A stretch of DNA of 64,000 bases from Streptomyces vinaceus. Lineage in GTDB: Bacteria > Actinomycetota > Actinomycetes > Streptomycetales > Streptomycetaceae. The notes beneath the pieces were generated by a model that was given only the letters and a program-made list of their open reading frames with translations, searched no databases and was not told the origin of the DNA. Each line of letters begins with the position of its first letter. Positions within the stretch are counted from its first letter, which is position 1. The stretch is from positions 620,001 through 684,000 of the forward strand of contig NZ_CP023692.1 of assembly GCF_008704935.1 (NCBI RefSeq). Direction: 5' to 3'. Made by a program: the position numbers and the translations under genes. This document shows positions 25,553 to 33,814 of this stretch, piece by piece.

Positions 25553-27653
25553 GTCCCGTGGCCCGCCGCCGGCGTCTCCCGTACGCGGCGCACGTCGAGC
25601 GGCAGGCCGCGGATGCGGCGGCCGGTCGCGTGATGGACGGCGTTGGCGATGGCCGCCGCCGTCCCGACGATGCCGATCTCGCCGGCGCCCTTGGCCCCCA
25701 TGGGGCTGGTGTGGAAGTCCTCCTCGTCGATGCAGACGGCCTCGATCTCGGGGGCGTCGGCGAAGGTCGCCACGTGGTAGGCGGACAGGTCGCGGCTCCG
25801 GAAGTGTCCGTACGTCCGGTCGATGACCCCCTCCTCGCACAGGGCCATGGACAGGCCCATGACCATGCCCCCGACCAGCTGCGACCGGACCGTGACGGGA
25901 TTGACCACGCGGCCCACGGCGAAGACGCCGAGCATGCGCGGTACCCGGATCTCCCCGGTCGAGGTGTCCACGGTCACCCGGGCGAACTGGGCGCCGAACG
26001 CGTGCTGGGAGTGGGCGCGCGGTACGGAGAGTTCCTCCAGGGTGTCGGCGGTGGCTTCGAGGCCGCCTTCCGGCACCGGGCCGCCGCTCCGCCCGACGGC
26101 GGCCCGCAAGGCCTCGCAGGCCCGGACCACCGCCGTCCCCAGGAGGTCGTTCCGCTGGACCGGCCCGCCCAACTGGCCGACGGGTACGCGCTGTCGCCGA
26201 TCTCGACCCCGACCTGGTCCACGCCGACGTGCAGGGCGTCGGCGGCGATCTGGGCCAGCGCCGTTCGGGCCCCGGTGCCGATGTCCACGGCCGCGATGCG
26301 CACGGTGTAGTGGCCGTGGCCATCGGTGCGCACGGCGGCCCGGGAGGGGAACCGGTACTGCGGAACGGTCGACGCGGCGACGCCCATGCCCACGCGCAGG
26401 CGCCCGCCCGCGTGCTGCGCGCGGACACGGTCGCGTTCGGCCCAGCCGAAGCGCTCCGCGCCCAGCCGCAGGCAGGTGGCGAGGTTCCGCGTGCTGAAGG
26501 GGCGGCCGCTGTGCGGGTCGTACGCGGTGTCGTTGCGCAGCCGCAGCTCGACCGGGTCGAGGGAACACGCGCAGGCGAGCTCGTCCATGGCCGATTCCAG
26601 CGCGAACATCCCGGGGCATTCACCGGGTGCGCGCATCCAGGTCGGCGACGGAACGTGCAGCCGTACCCTCCAGTGCCTGGTCTCGCGGTTCGGCGCCGCG
26701 TACATGATGCGCGTGGGGGCGGCGGGGTACTCGCAGTGATCGCTCGTCAGGGACGTCTGCTCGAAGGACACGTGGGACACGGCGAGCAGCCGGCCGTCGG
26801 CCCCGGCCCCGAGCCGGATCCGCTGGACGGTCGGCGTCCGGTATCCGGCGACGACGCTGAGCTGCTCCCGGGTGAGGACGGTCTTGACCGGCCGGCCGAC
26901 GGCGAGGGCCGCCACGGCGGCGATGACCGACTGGGCTCGTGGCGCCGCCTTGGACCCGAAGCCTCCGCCCACGTGCCGGGCGATGACGCGCACCCGGGCG
27001 GGGTCGATGCCGAAGAGGTGGGCGAGGATGTCGCGCGTCCCCGACGGCCCTTGCGTGGTGTCGTAGACGGTCAGCGCGCCGTCGTGCCAGTACGCGATGG
27101 TCGCGTGGGGTTCGAGGGCGTGGTGGTGGTACGGAGGGGTCGTGTACATGGCCGCGATCCGTACCGGGGCGTGCGACAGCGCAGCCTCCACATCGCCGTG
27201 CGAGCAGTCGGTCGGGAAGAAGGGCCCGTGGTCCGGCGGCTGGTGGAATCCGTCGCAGGCGAGGTCGAGGCTGACCCGGTGCGGGTCAGCGGCGTACTCG
27301 ACGCCGACCGTCCGCGCCGCCTCATGGGCGATCTGCGGGGACTCGGCGACGACCGCGGCCACGAACTGGCCCCGATAGCCGACCGAAGGGGACTGGAAGA
27401 CGGCGAGGTCGGCAGTGCCGGTCCGGTTCAGGTGCGGGCAGTTGCCGCCGTGGATCACGGCCAGCACCCCGCTACGGGCGAGGGCCTCCTCGGGACGGAC
27501 CGCCGTGACCCGCCCGCGGGCGATCTCCGCCGGTACCACCGCCGCGTAAGCGAGGCGGGGCAGGATCACGTCGCCGGTGTAGTGGGCGGCGCCCGTGACC
27601 TTCTCCCGGGCCTCGCGCCGGTGGAGGGCCGCCCCGACGGACGTGCGCGTCAC
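25549..27653 (-). pseudogene. Molybdenum hydroxylase, molybdopterin subunit, frameshifted
   Basis: Large catalytic subunit, about 701 residues if restored. The 5' part (GTG 27653, VTRTSVGAALHRREAREKV) runs through HVGGGFGSKAAP and MRAPGECPGMFALESAMDE, the molybdopterin-contact motifs. The 3' part carries GAKGAGEIGIVGTAAAIANAV, with the catalytic Glu. The reading frame shifts between SSGTTSWG and TAVVRACEALRA; adding one G to the four-G run at 26137-26140 (CCCC on the plus strand) restores an unbroken protein. As sequenced, the first frame ends near 25974. The gene is GTGA-coupled to the iron-sulfur subunit and ATGA-coupled to the FAD subunit. This is either a recent mutation or a base-calling error. 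Confidence 0.85.
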
Positions 27654-28189
27654 CGCGCCACGTCCATGATCGCGGCCACGATGTTCTGGTACGCGCCGCA
27701 ACGGCACAGGTTCCCGCTCATGCGTTCTCGGACGTCCGCCCGTGTCAGGGGCGCCGGCCCGCAGGGGGATCGTCCGCGGGAGACCTCGTCGAGCATCCCG
27801 ATCGCGGAGCACAGCTGTCCGGGCGTGCAGAATCCGCACTGGAAGGCGTCCCGGGCGATGAACGCTTCCTGCAGGGGGTGGAGATCGGTGCCGCCCGGGG
27901 CGCCGCCCAGGCCCTCCACCGTCACGACGCGCACGCCGGCACAGGCCACCGCCAGTGTCAGACAGCTGTAGACGCGCCGGCCGTCGACGAGCACGGTGCA
28001 GCAACCGCAATGGCCCCGGTCGCAGCCGGCCTTCGCGCCGGTCAGGCCGAGGCGGTCACGCAGGAGGTCGAGGAGGGACATCCTGGTATCGATCGTCAGA
28101 CGGCGCTCCTGCCCGTTGACGTCCAGTGCGATGTCGGCGCGGACGGCCGGGTCGTCCTCGACCACCTCGGGTGACGGTGCACCGCGCAT
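27650..28189 (-). CDS. Molybdenum hydroxylase, 2Fe-2S subunit
   Basis: A 179-residue small subunit with two [2Fe-2S] clusters. The plant-ferredoxin-like N-terminal domain has GCDRGHCGCCTVLVDGR plus a downstream YSC. The all-helical C-terminal domain has FQCGFCTPGQL and NLCRCGAYQN. It relays electrons between the molybdenum centre and the FAD subunit. ATG 28189 follows a GGGGG stretch by nine bases; an ATG at 28234 is a weaker alternative. The stop overlaps the GTG of the molybdopterin subunit. Its 5' end overlaps by 134 bp the read-through 3' end of the serine hydrolase gene, which is unusual and probably means that gene has lost its proper stop. Confidence 0.9.
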   Translation of the reverse strand: MRGAPSPEVVEDDPAVRADIALDVNGQERRLTIDTRMSLLDLLRDRLGLTGAKAGCDRGHCGCCTVLVDGRRVYSCLTLAVACAGVRVVTVEGLGGAPGGTDLHPLQEAFIARDAFQCGFCTPGQLCSAIGMLDEVSRGRSPCGPAPLTRADVRERMSGNLCRCGAYQNIVAAIMDVAR

Positions 28190-29474
28190 GGGGCACGACC
28201 CCCGTTCTCGCCCGCTGCGGGGCCGGGCCCGCACCTGGGCGCATGCTGTCGTACGTCTCCGTCCTCAACCCTACGCCCGCGCCTCGACCCGCGCCCGCGG
28301 TGGCGCCGCAGAACTCCGCTTCGATGACGTCGAGGTAGAGCGAATCGCCCCGGAGCCAGTCGCCGTTGGCGTTGAACGTCAGCTGGTGGCGCCCGTCCCG
28401 CGTGCCGAACATCCCGGACAGCGAGCCGTTCGTACGTCCGCTCTTGCCCACCACCTGCACGCCGCAGGACAGCGCCGCGAACTCCACGCCGAGACCGTAG
28501 CCGAACCCGCCCCCGGCCGGCACCTCGTCGAGCATCTGCTTCATCTGAGCCGGGGGGAGGAGCTCCCCGCCCAGGAGGGCCCGGTGGAAGCGGTTCAGAT
28601 CGTCGCCGGTGGAGATGACCTCACCGGCCGCGCCCAGCCAGGTCATGTTCTGCTGCGTGGCGTCGTGGATCTGGGCGTCGGGCTCGCTCCGGTGCAATCG
28701 GGAATAGCCGACGGGGTGCGGGGCCGGCAGCCGCGGTACGGCCCCGGGGAACGACGTGCCCCGCAGCTTCAGCGGCCGGATGACCCGGCGCGTGACCTCG
28801 TCGGCGTACGAACGCCCCGTCGCCCTCTCGATCACCATGCCCGCGATCACGAAGTTGGTGTTCGAGTACGAGGGCTGCCCCTGCGGGTCGGGCCGCGGGG
28901 GGTGGGTGAGGGCGATCGCGACGAGTTCCCGGGGCGTGTGGGAGTCGTAGCGGTGCTCCGGGAAGCCGGGGCCGACGGCGTCGTGCGCGAACGCGGGGTC
29001 GTCGGTGTAGTCGGCGATGCCGCTGGTGTGGTTCAGCAGTCGGCGCAGGGTGACGGCGGAGCCGTCGTAGCCGTTGCCGCGCAGCAGGCCGGGCAGCCAC
29101 CTCTCGACCGTGTCGTCCATGCGCAGCCTTCCCTCGGCCTCCGGCTGGAGGAGGGTGGTGGCGATGAACGCCTTGGTGATGCTGGCCGCCCGGAAGTGCT
29201 CACCGGCCGAACGCCCGCGCCCCGTGGCCGTGTCGGCGTGGCCGGCCGAGGCGAACCACCGGGCGCTGCCGTCCTGGGTGTGTGCGACCGCTCCGGGCAG
29301 TCCGCCCGACGCGACGAGGGCCCGCACGGCCGCGCGCGTCGCGTCGTGCCCGCTTTCCCCCCGCCCGGTGTCCGCGGCGTTCGCGGCCTTCGGGGGCGGG
29401 GCGAGTACGGCCGCGCCGAGGACCGCGGCCGACACCAAAGCGAGCCGGGCGGTGCGCGAGGACCCCTGCTTCAT
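28056..29474 (-). CDS. Secreted serine hydrolase, beta-lactamase/D-Ala-D-Ala carboxypeptidase family
   Basis: 472 residues, exported: the signal peptide MKQGSSRTARLALVSAAVLG leads to a probable cleavage site after AANA (about 33). Active-site motifs are FRAASITKAFIATTL (SxxK), QPSYSNTNFVIAGMVIE (YxN) and VVGKSGRTNGSLSG (KTG equivalent). It should act on D-alanyl or related ester/amide bonds outside the cell. The family normally ends around AEFCG, but here the frame continues another 85 codons of Pro/Arg-rich sequence that overlap the iron-sulfur subunit in another frame. The real or ancestral end is therefore probably near 28310. The gene is divergent from the terpene cyclase across about 450 bp. 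Confidence 0.82.
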   Translation of the reverse strand: MKQGSSRTARLALVSAAVLGAAVLAPPPKAANAADTGRGESGHDATRAAVRALVASGGLPGAVAHTQDGSARWFASAGHADTATGRGRSAGEHFRAASITKAFIATTLLQPEAEGRLRMDDTVERWLPGLLRGNGYDGSAVTLRRLLNHTSGIADYTDDPAFAHDAVGPGFPEHRYDSHTPRELVAIALTHPPRPDPQGQPSYSNTNFVIAGMVIERATGRSYADEVTRRVIRPLKLRGTSFPGAVPRLPAPHPVGYSRLHRSEPDAQIHDATQQNMTWLGAAGEVISTGDDLNRFHRALLGGELLPPAQMKQMLDEVPAGGGFGYGLGVEFAALSCGVQVVGKSGRTNGSLSGMFGTRDGRHQLTFNANGDWLRGDSLYLDVIEAEFCGATAGAGRGAGVGLRTETYDSMRPGAGPAPQRARTGVVPHARCTVTRGGRGRPGRPRRHRTGRQRAGAPSDDRYQDVPPRPPA

Positions 29475-29923
29475 GGACGGAACCTCCGGAGCGTCGTCGC
29501 GGGAGCACCGGTGTCGCCCCCGTCCCGGACGGACTCCGGACGGGCGGCGGAGGTTGTCGTAGGGCCGCATCGGGATCGAATTCGAGCCAAACCCGACCAG
29601 AGTGATCGTTTCCTTTGCGCAATCCTGTTCTGATCGTGGCCGAAGACAACCGCACAGGGTTGCAGATCGGTCGCGGTGGGAAGGGTTGGTGCGCCAAATG
29701 GCGGGAACTAGTCCACGTCCGTCCCCGTAGTGGATCGTCACACCCCGGCACCGAACCGGCCGGTCCGACCATTCCCGAGTGTGCAGCGCGTGCACGTCCT
29801 CACCTGACGCAGTGCGTCTCCGACAGATCGGTCACGCGCATGACCTGGGGCTTCCTTCCGAGGCGGCCCGCTCGTGCTCGTGGTCCGCACACCGATGTGC
29901 GCCAAAAGGGAGGCAGGGATCCC
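29475..29923. other. Intergenic region between serine hydrolase and terpene cyclase
   Basis: No convincing gene. It must hold both divergent promoters. A decamer GTGCGCCAAA occurs at 29689-29698 and again at 29897-29906, the latter just before the cyclase ribosome site. GTGCA-GCGCG-TGCAC at 29781-29795 is a small dyad. Confidence 0.5.
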
Positions 29924-30946
29924 ATGAAAGTGCAGGACATCGAACTTCCCGTACTGCGGATGCCGTACCAGGTACGGCTGAATCCGTACCTGCCGCTCCT
30001 GCGCAAGGAGACCGAGACGTGGGCGCGTGAGATGGGCATGCTGGCCGGCGACGACGCGCAGCAGGCCCGGCCGATCTGGACCCGGTCCCAGTTCCATGCG
30101 ATGGCCGTCGACCAGCTGACCGCGTGGACCCTGCCCGACGCCTCGCTCGTCGGCCTCCGGCTCAACCACCGGTTCAACCTCTGGGCCCTGGCGTGGGACG
30201 ACTACTTCGCCTCCGCGTTCAAGCAGACGGGCGACCTCGCGGGCGCCCAGGCCTTCACCGCCCGGCTCCACGCCTTCCTGCCCCCGGAGCCGGGCGTCCG
30301 CCTGCCGGAGCCGGCCAACGCGGTCGAGAAGGCGATGGCCGACCTCCAGCAGCGCCTGTTCCCGCCGGGCCTCGCGCACTGGCGGCAGGGGCTCAACCGG
30401 GCGCTGGCACGTTACGTCGACGCCGGGGTCCAGGAACTGGTCAACAGCCGTGCCGGGCGCGTGCCCGACCTCATCGAGTACGCCCAGTTCCGCCGCGAGA
30501 GCTTCGCCGCGTACACCGCGCCGTACTCCGTCGAACTCGCCACCGGCGCGCGGATCCCCGAGCGGATCCGGCACAGCCGCACCGTCGGCGCCCTTCTCGA
30601 CGCGTTCATGGACTACATGGGCCTGGCGAACGACATAGCCTCCTACCAGCGGGAGGTCCACGACGAGTACGACGTCAACAACCTCGTCGTCGTCCTGGAG
30701 ACGTCTTTGGGCCTCACCGTCGAAGAGGCCATGCACGCCGCAGCGGATCTGGTCACCGCACGGCTGAGCCACTTCGAACACCTCATACGGAACGAACTGC
30801 CCCCGCTCGTGAGCCGAGCCGGACTGGACCAGGACGAGCGGACCGAGCTGGAGGTCTGGCTCCGCGGCGCCCGGAGTTTCCTGTCCGGGCTCCACGCCTG
30901 GTACACCGGGGCTCCCCGCTACGCCGCGGGGAGCGGTACGCACTGA
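29924..30946 (+). CDS. Class I terpene cyclase
   Basis: A 340-residue bacterial terpene synthase. The metal-binding aspartate motif is LAWDDYFAS (about 91-98), a DDxxx variant of DDxxD. The second metal site is NDIASYQRE (about 236-244), the NSE triad. A C-terminal PRY gives the usual Arg-Tyr pair. These bind the diphosphate of a linear prenyl substrate with three magnesium ions; whether it makes a sesqui- or diterpene cannot be read. AAAGGGAGG precedes the ATG. It is convergent with a conservon operon, separated only by a strong bidirectional terminator. That operon's P450 is a candidate partner. Confidence 0.92.
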   Translation: MKVQDIELPVLRMPYQVRLNPYLPLLRKETETWAREMGMLAGDDAQQARPIWTRSQFHAMAVDQLTAWTLPDASLVGLRLNHRFNLWALAWDDYFASAFKQTGDLAGAQAFTARLHAFLPPEPGVRLPEPANAVEKAMADLQQRLFPPGLAHWRQGLNRALARYVDAGVQELVNSRAGRVPDLIEYAQFRRESFAAYTAPYSVELATGARIPERIRHSRTVGALLDAFMDYMGLANDIASYQREVHDEYDVNNLVVVLETSLGLTVEEAMHAAADLVTARLSHFEHLIRNELPPLVSRAGLDQDERTELEVWLRGARSFLSGLHAWYTGAPRYAAGSGTH

Positions 30947-30947
30947 A

Positions 30948-30978
30948 GGGCTGCCGGACCGCGCCGGTCCGGCAGCCC
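30948..30978. terminator. Bidirectional hairpin terminator
   Basis: A perfect 13-bp stem (30948-30960 with 30966-30978), loop GCGCC, lies directly after the terpene cyclase stop and before the convergent P450 end at 31021. It can terminate both units. Confidence 0.9.
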
Positions 30979-31020
30979 CCCGACCCCGGCCCCGGCCCCG
31001 ATGCGCCGGAGCCGGGCCCG

Positions 31021-32451
31021 TCACATGCCCAGGAAGCGCCTCAGCCGCGCCCGCCACGACAGACGGGGCACGGAATCAGGCATGCGCGGCGCCACGGGCA
31101 CGCCCACGGCCGGCGGCGGCGGCGCCGGGAGCGGCGCGGTCAGCAGCTCACGGGATTCCCGGGGGCGGGCGGCGAACTTCACCGGGAGCGCCGTCAGATG
31201 GCGGGCCCAGGTGGAGGAACGCCAGGTGAGATCGGACGCCGGGACGGCCAGGCTGATGTCGGGCAGCCGCGTGAGCAGGATGTCGATGCCGGTGTCGGCG
31301 ATGACCCGGCCGATGTCCTGGCCCGGGCATTCGTGGGCGCCTGCGCTGAAGGACAGGTGCGCGCGGTTGTGGTGCACCCGGGTCGAGGGGTCCTGGCGGA
31401 CCGCCTGGTCGACGTTGCCGGCGGCGAGGCCGAGCAGCAGCATGTCCCCCGCCTTGATCTCCTTCCCGCCGAGCGTGGTGTCGCCGGTGGCCCAGCGGCC
31501 CGGGCACACCATCAACGGGGGCTCGTCCCACAGCACTTGCTCCACCGCCTCCGGCAGGGTCATCTGGCCGCCGGCCAGCGACCCGCGGAACCGCGGGTCG
31601 GTGACCGACATCCGCAGCACGTTGGCCATGAGGTTGGCGGTGGTCTCGTAGCCGGCGAGCAGGATGAGGCGCAAGTGGTGCTGCACCTCCTCGTCGCTGA
31701 GACCGGCCGGGTGGGACATGAGTACGGAGGCGATGTCCTGCCCGGGCCGCACCCGCTTGGCGGCGACGAGCTCCTTCAGGGTCTCCAGCACGTAGGCGTT
31801 GCTCGCGAGCGAGGTCTCGGTCGCCTTGAAGAGGTCCCGGGCGGCGTGGACCAGCTTGGGCGCGTCCTCGTCCGCCATGCCGAGCAGGCGGGTGAGGACG
31901 AGCATCGGCAGGGGCTCGGCGAACTCGCCCACCAGCTCCGTCCTGCCGTTCTCACAGAACTCGTCGATCAACTGGTGTGCGAAGCGGGTGATGTGACGGC
32001 GGATCCCCCGCTGGTCGAACTGGTTGAGTCCGGCGGTGACGGCCCCCCGCAGGCGCTGGTGCTCCTCGCCGTCCGCGCACACGCAGTCGGGACGCCAGCC
32101 GATCATCGGCACGAGCGGCGAGGTCTCGGGGTCGATCTCGCCGCTCCTCCAGCCGTGCCAGGTGCGGGGGTCACGGGAGAACTGGGTGGAGCGGGTGGCG
32201 ACGTCGCGGTTTTCGAGGTACCCCAGGACGAGCCAGGCGCGTACGTCCCCTTCGAGCAGGACGGGCGCCACCGGCCCGTGTTCGGCTCTCAGCTTCTCGT
32301 ACAGGCCCATGGGGTCGGTCTCGGCGGCGACGCCGTGGAGCCGGGTCGCTCCCCCTGGTCCCGTGGCGGAGTGACCGGCGTGGGCCGGGCAGCCCGGGGG
32401 CGGGACGAGCCCCGGTTCGGTCGTGGTGCGGTCGGCGGGCGGGACGGTCAT
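31021..32451 (-). CDS. Conservon cytochrome P450 lacking ExxR (CYP157-like, CvnE)
   Basis: 476 residues. I-helix LLAGYETTANLMAN is normal, as is the heme loop LSFSAGAHECPGQDIGR (Cys near 374). The K-helix, however, reads AVEQVLWDEPP (about 300-310): the invariant arginine of ExxR is replaced. The published exception is the Streptomyces CYP157 family, where EQSLW occupies this place; the match EQVLW and the conservon position support assignment to that group. The C-terminal 50 residues are Pro- and Arg-rich. The ATG overlaps the GTPase stop (ATGA), so it is the fifth gene of the conservon. The substrate is unknown; the convergent terpene cyclase is the obvious candidate supplier. Confidence 0.92.
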   Translation of the reverse strand: MTVPPADRTTTEPGLVPPPGCPAHAGHSATGPGGATRLHGVAAETDPMGLYEKLRAEHGPVAPVLLEGDVRAWLVLGYLENRDVATRSTQFSRDPRTWHGWRSGEIDPETSPLVPMIGWRPDCVCADGEEHQRLRGAVTAGLNQFDQRGIRRHITRFAHQLIDEFCENGRTELVGEFAEPLPMLVLTRLLGMADEDAPKLVHAARDLFKATETSLASNAYVLETLKELVAAKRVRPGQDIASVLMSHPAGLSDEEVQHHLRLILLAGYETTANLMANVLRMSVTDPRFRGSLAGGQMTLPEAVEQVLWDEPPLMVCPGRWATGDTTLGGKEIKAGDMLLLGLAAGNVDQAVRQDPSTRVHHNRAHLSFSAGAHECPGQDIGRVIADTGIDILLTRLPDISLAVPASDLTWRSSTWARHLTALPVKFAARPRESRELLTAPLPAPPPPAVGVPVAPRMPDSVPRLSWRARLRRFLGM

Positions 32452-33071
32452 ACGGACTCCTGGGCGGCGGCGAGGGTGCACAGGTAGCCCATCAGCGAGA
32501 GCAGGGCGTCACGGCAGGACGACCGGTCGCGCGCGTCACAGGTGACGATGGGCACGGATTCGTTGAGGTCCAGAGCGGTCCGCAGGACGTCCAGCGGATG
32601 CTGCGGGGCCTCGGGGAAGGAGTTGACGGCCACGACGAAGGGGACGCGGCGGTCCTCCAGGCGGGTGATGATCTCGAAGCAGACTTCGATCCTGCGGGTG
32701 TCGACGAGGACCACGGCACCGAGCGCGCCTTCGAAGATGCCGTTCCACAGGAACCAGAAGCGCTCCTGGCCCGGCGTTCCGAAGAGGTAGAGGATCAGCT
32801 CCTCGTTGATGCTGATGCGGCCGAAGTCCATGGCGACGGTGGTGGTGTTCTTGCCCGCGGCACCGGGGTTCTGGTCGATGCCGACGCCGGCCTGCGTCAT
32901 GGTCTCTTCGGTCGTCAGGGGCGAGATCTCGCTCACCGCCCCGACCATCGTCGTCTTGCCGACCCCGAAGCCGCCGACGATCACCACCTTGACCCCCCTG
33001 GCGCCGTACGGCAGCAGCATGTCGGTGCCGCGGGGGCCGACGGCGGGTACGTCAGAGATTGCGTAGTCCAT
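32448..33071 (-). CDS. Conservon GTP-binding protein (CvnD)
   Basis: A 207-residue Ras-like small GTPase of the bacterial MglA-related Cvn group. G1 is VGGFGVGKTTMVGAV (about 32-46), the switch-II region LFGTPGQERFWFLWN, and the G4 region VAVNSFPEAPQ departs from NKxD, as in other conservons. In conservons this protein associates with the sensor kinase, roadblock and DUF742 proteins as a membrane-linked G-protein-like complex. It overlaps CvnC by 20 bp and CvnE by 4 bp, which indicates strict cotranslation. Confidence 0.93.
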   Translation of the reverse strand: MDYAISDVPAVGPRGTDMLLPYGARGVKVVIVGGFGVGKTTMVGAVSEISPLTTEETMTQAGVGIDQNPGAAGKNTTTVAMDFGRISINEELILYLFGTPGQERFWFLWNGIFEGALGAVVLVDTRRIEVCFEIITRLEDRRVPFVVAVNSFPEAPQHPLDVLRTALDLNESVPIVTCDARDRSSCRDALLSLMGYLCTLAAAQESV

Positions 33072-33408
33072 GGATCACCGCCTCCAGAAGGCCGAGTTCG
33101 GGGACCGCGGAGACGGGAACCGGGGCGATCGCCTCGACCCTCCCGTCCTCGACGAGCTGCGAGAGCAGCGCCGTGAGCACGCTGAACGGCAGGGTGAGAT
33201 ACGCGGATATCTCGGCCACCGACAGCGGGTACTGGCACATGGCGAGGATCGCCGCCTGCTCGGGCTGCATCGCGGGTTCGGGTGCGGACCTCGATGTGAT
33301 GAGGGTGACCAGGTCGAAGGCCTTGGCCGAGGAACCGGGACCACCGGAGATGACATAAAGCGGCACGGGGCTTCCTTCGTCCCATGCGCCGTGGTGCTCT
33401 GACGTCAC
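33052..33408 (-). CDS. Conservon DUF742 protein (CvnC)
   Basis: 118 residues, with the DUF742 winged-helix-like fold: VPLYVISGGPGSSA near the start, then LVTLITSRSAPEPAMQPEQA, ILAMCQYPLSVAEISAYL and VLTALLSQLVEDGRVEA, as in the family. The C-terminal helix ends in LGLLEAVIHGLRNL. Its role inside the conservon complex is unproven; it may act as an adaptor. Its ATG overlaps the roadblock stop (ATGA), and its end overlaps the GTPase gene. Confidence 0.93.
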   Translation of the reverse strand: MTSEHHGAWDEGSPVPLYVISGGPGSSAKAFDLVTLITSRSAPEPAMQPEQAAILAMCQYPLSVAEISAYLTLPFSVLTALLSQLVEDGRVEAIAPVPVSAVPELGLLEAVIHGLRNL

Positions 33409-33812
33409 ATCGCCTGCCCGACGTCATCACGAGGGGGGCTGGTCAGGTGCTGGCCGATGCGGAACACGAGCGTGCGCATGCGGTCGCCGAGCAGCCCCGC
33501 GTCCACCTCCTCATCGGCCAGTACCGCGAGGTAGGCCCCGGGGCCGGCCGCCATCAGGGAGAAGTACCCCCCGTCGACCTCGATCCCGACCATGCGCGTC
33601 GAACCGTCGCCGTGCGGGAACTTCTGCGCGATGGCCCTCGCCAGGCTCTGCATCCCCGAGCAGGCTGCGGCGATCGCGTCGGCGGTGTCGGTCTCCGTGT
33701 TCGCTTGACCGATGCACAGACCGTCCGACGAGAGCGCGACGACGTGTCGCACGTAAGGGACGCTGGACGCCAGTTCCTTGAGCATCCAGTCCATGTTGGG
33801 CAGTGGCGTCAC
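33405..33812 (-). CDS. Conservon roadblock/LC7 protein (CvnB)
   Basis: A 135-residue roadblock/LC7 domain protein. MDWMLKELASSVPYVRHVVALSSDG, IAAACSGMQSLARAIAQ and TRMVGIEVDGGYFSLMAAG show the alpha/beta profilin-like fold that regulates the partner GTPase. It follows the sensor kinase gene by two bases and overlaps the DUF742 start. Its position second in the operon is canonical for conservons. Confidence 0.93.
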   Translation of the reverse strand: MTPLPNMDWMLKELASSVPYVRHVVALSSDGLCIGQANTETDTADAIAAACSGMQSLARAIAQKFPHGDGSTRMVGIEVDGGYFSLMAAGPGAYLAVLADEEVDAGLLGDRMRTLVFRIGQHLTSPPRDDVGQAM

Positions 33813-33814
33813 GG

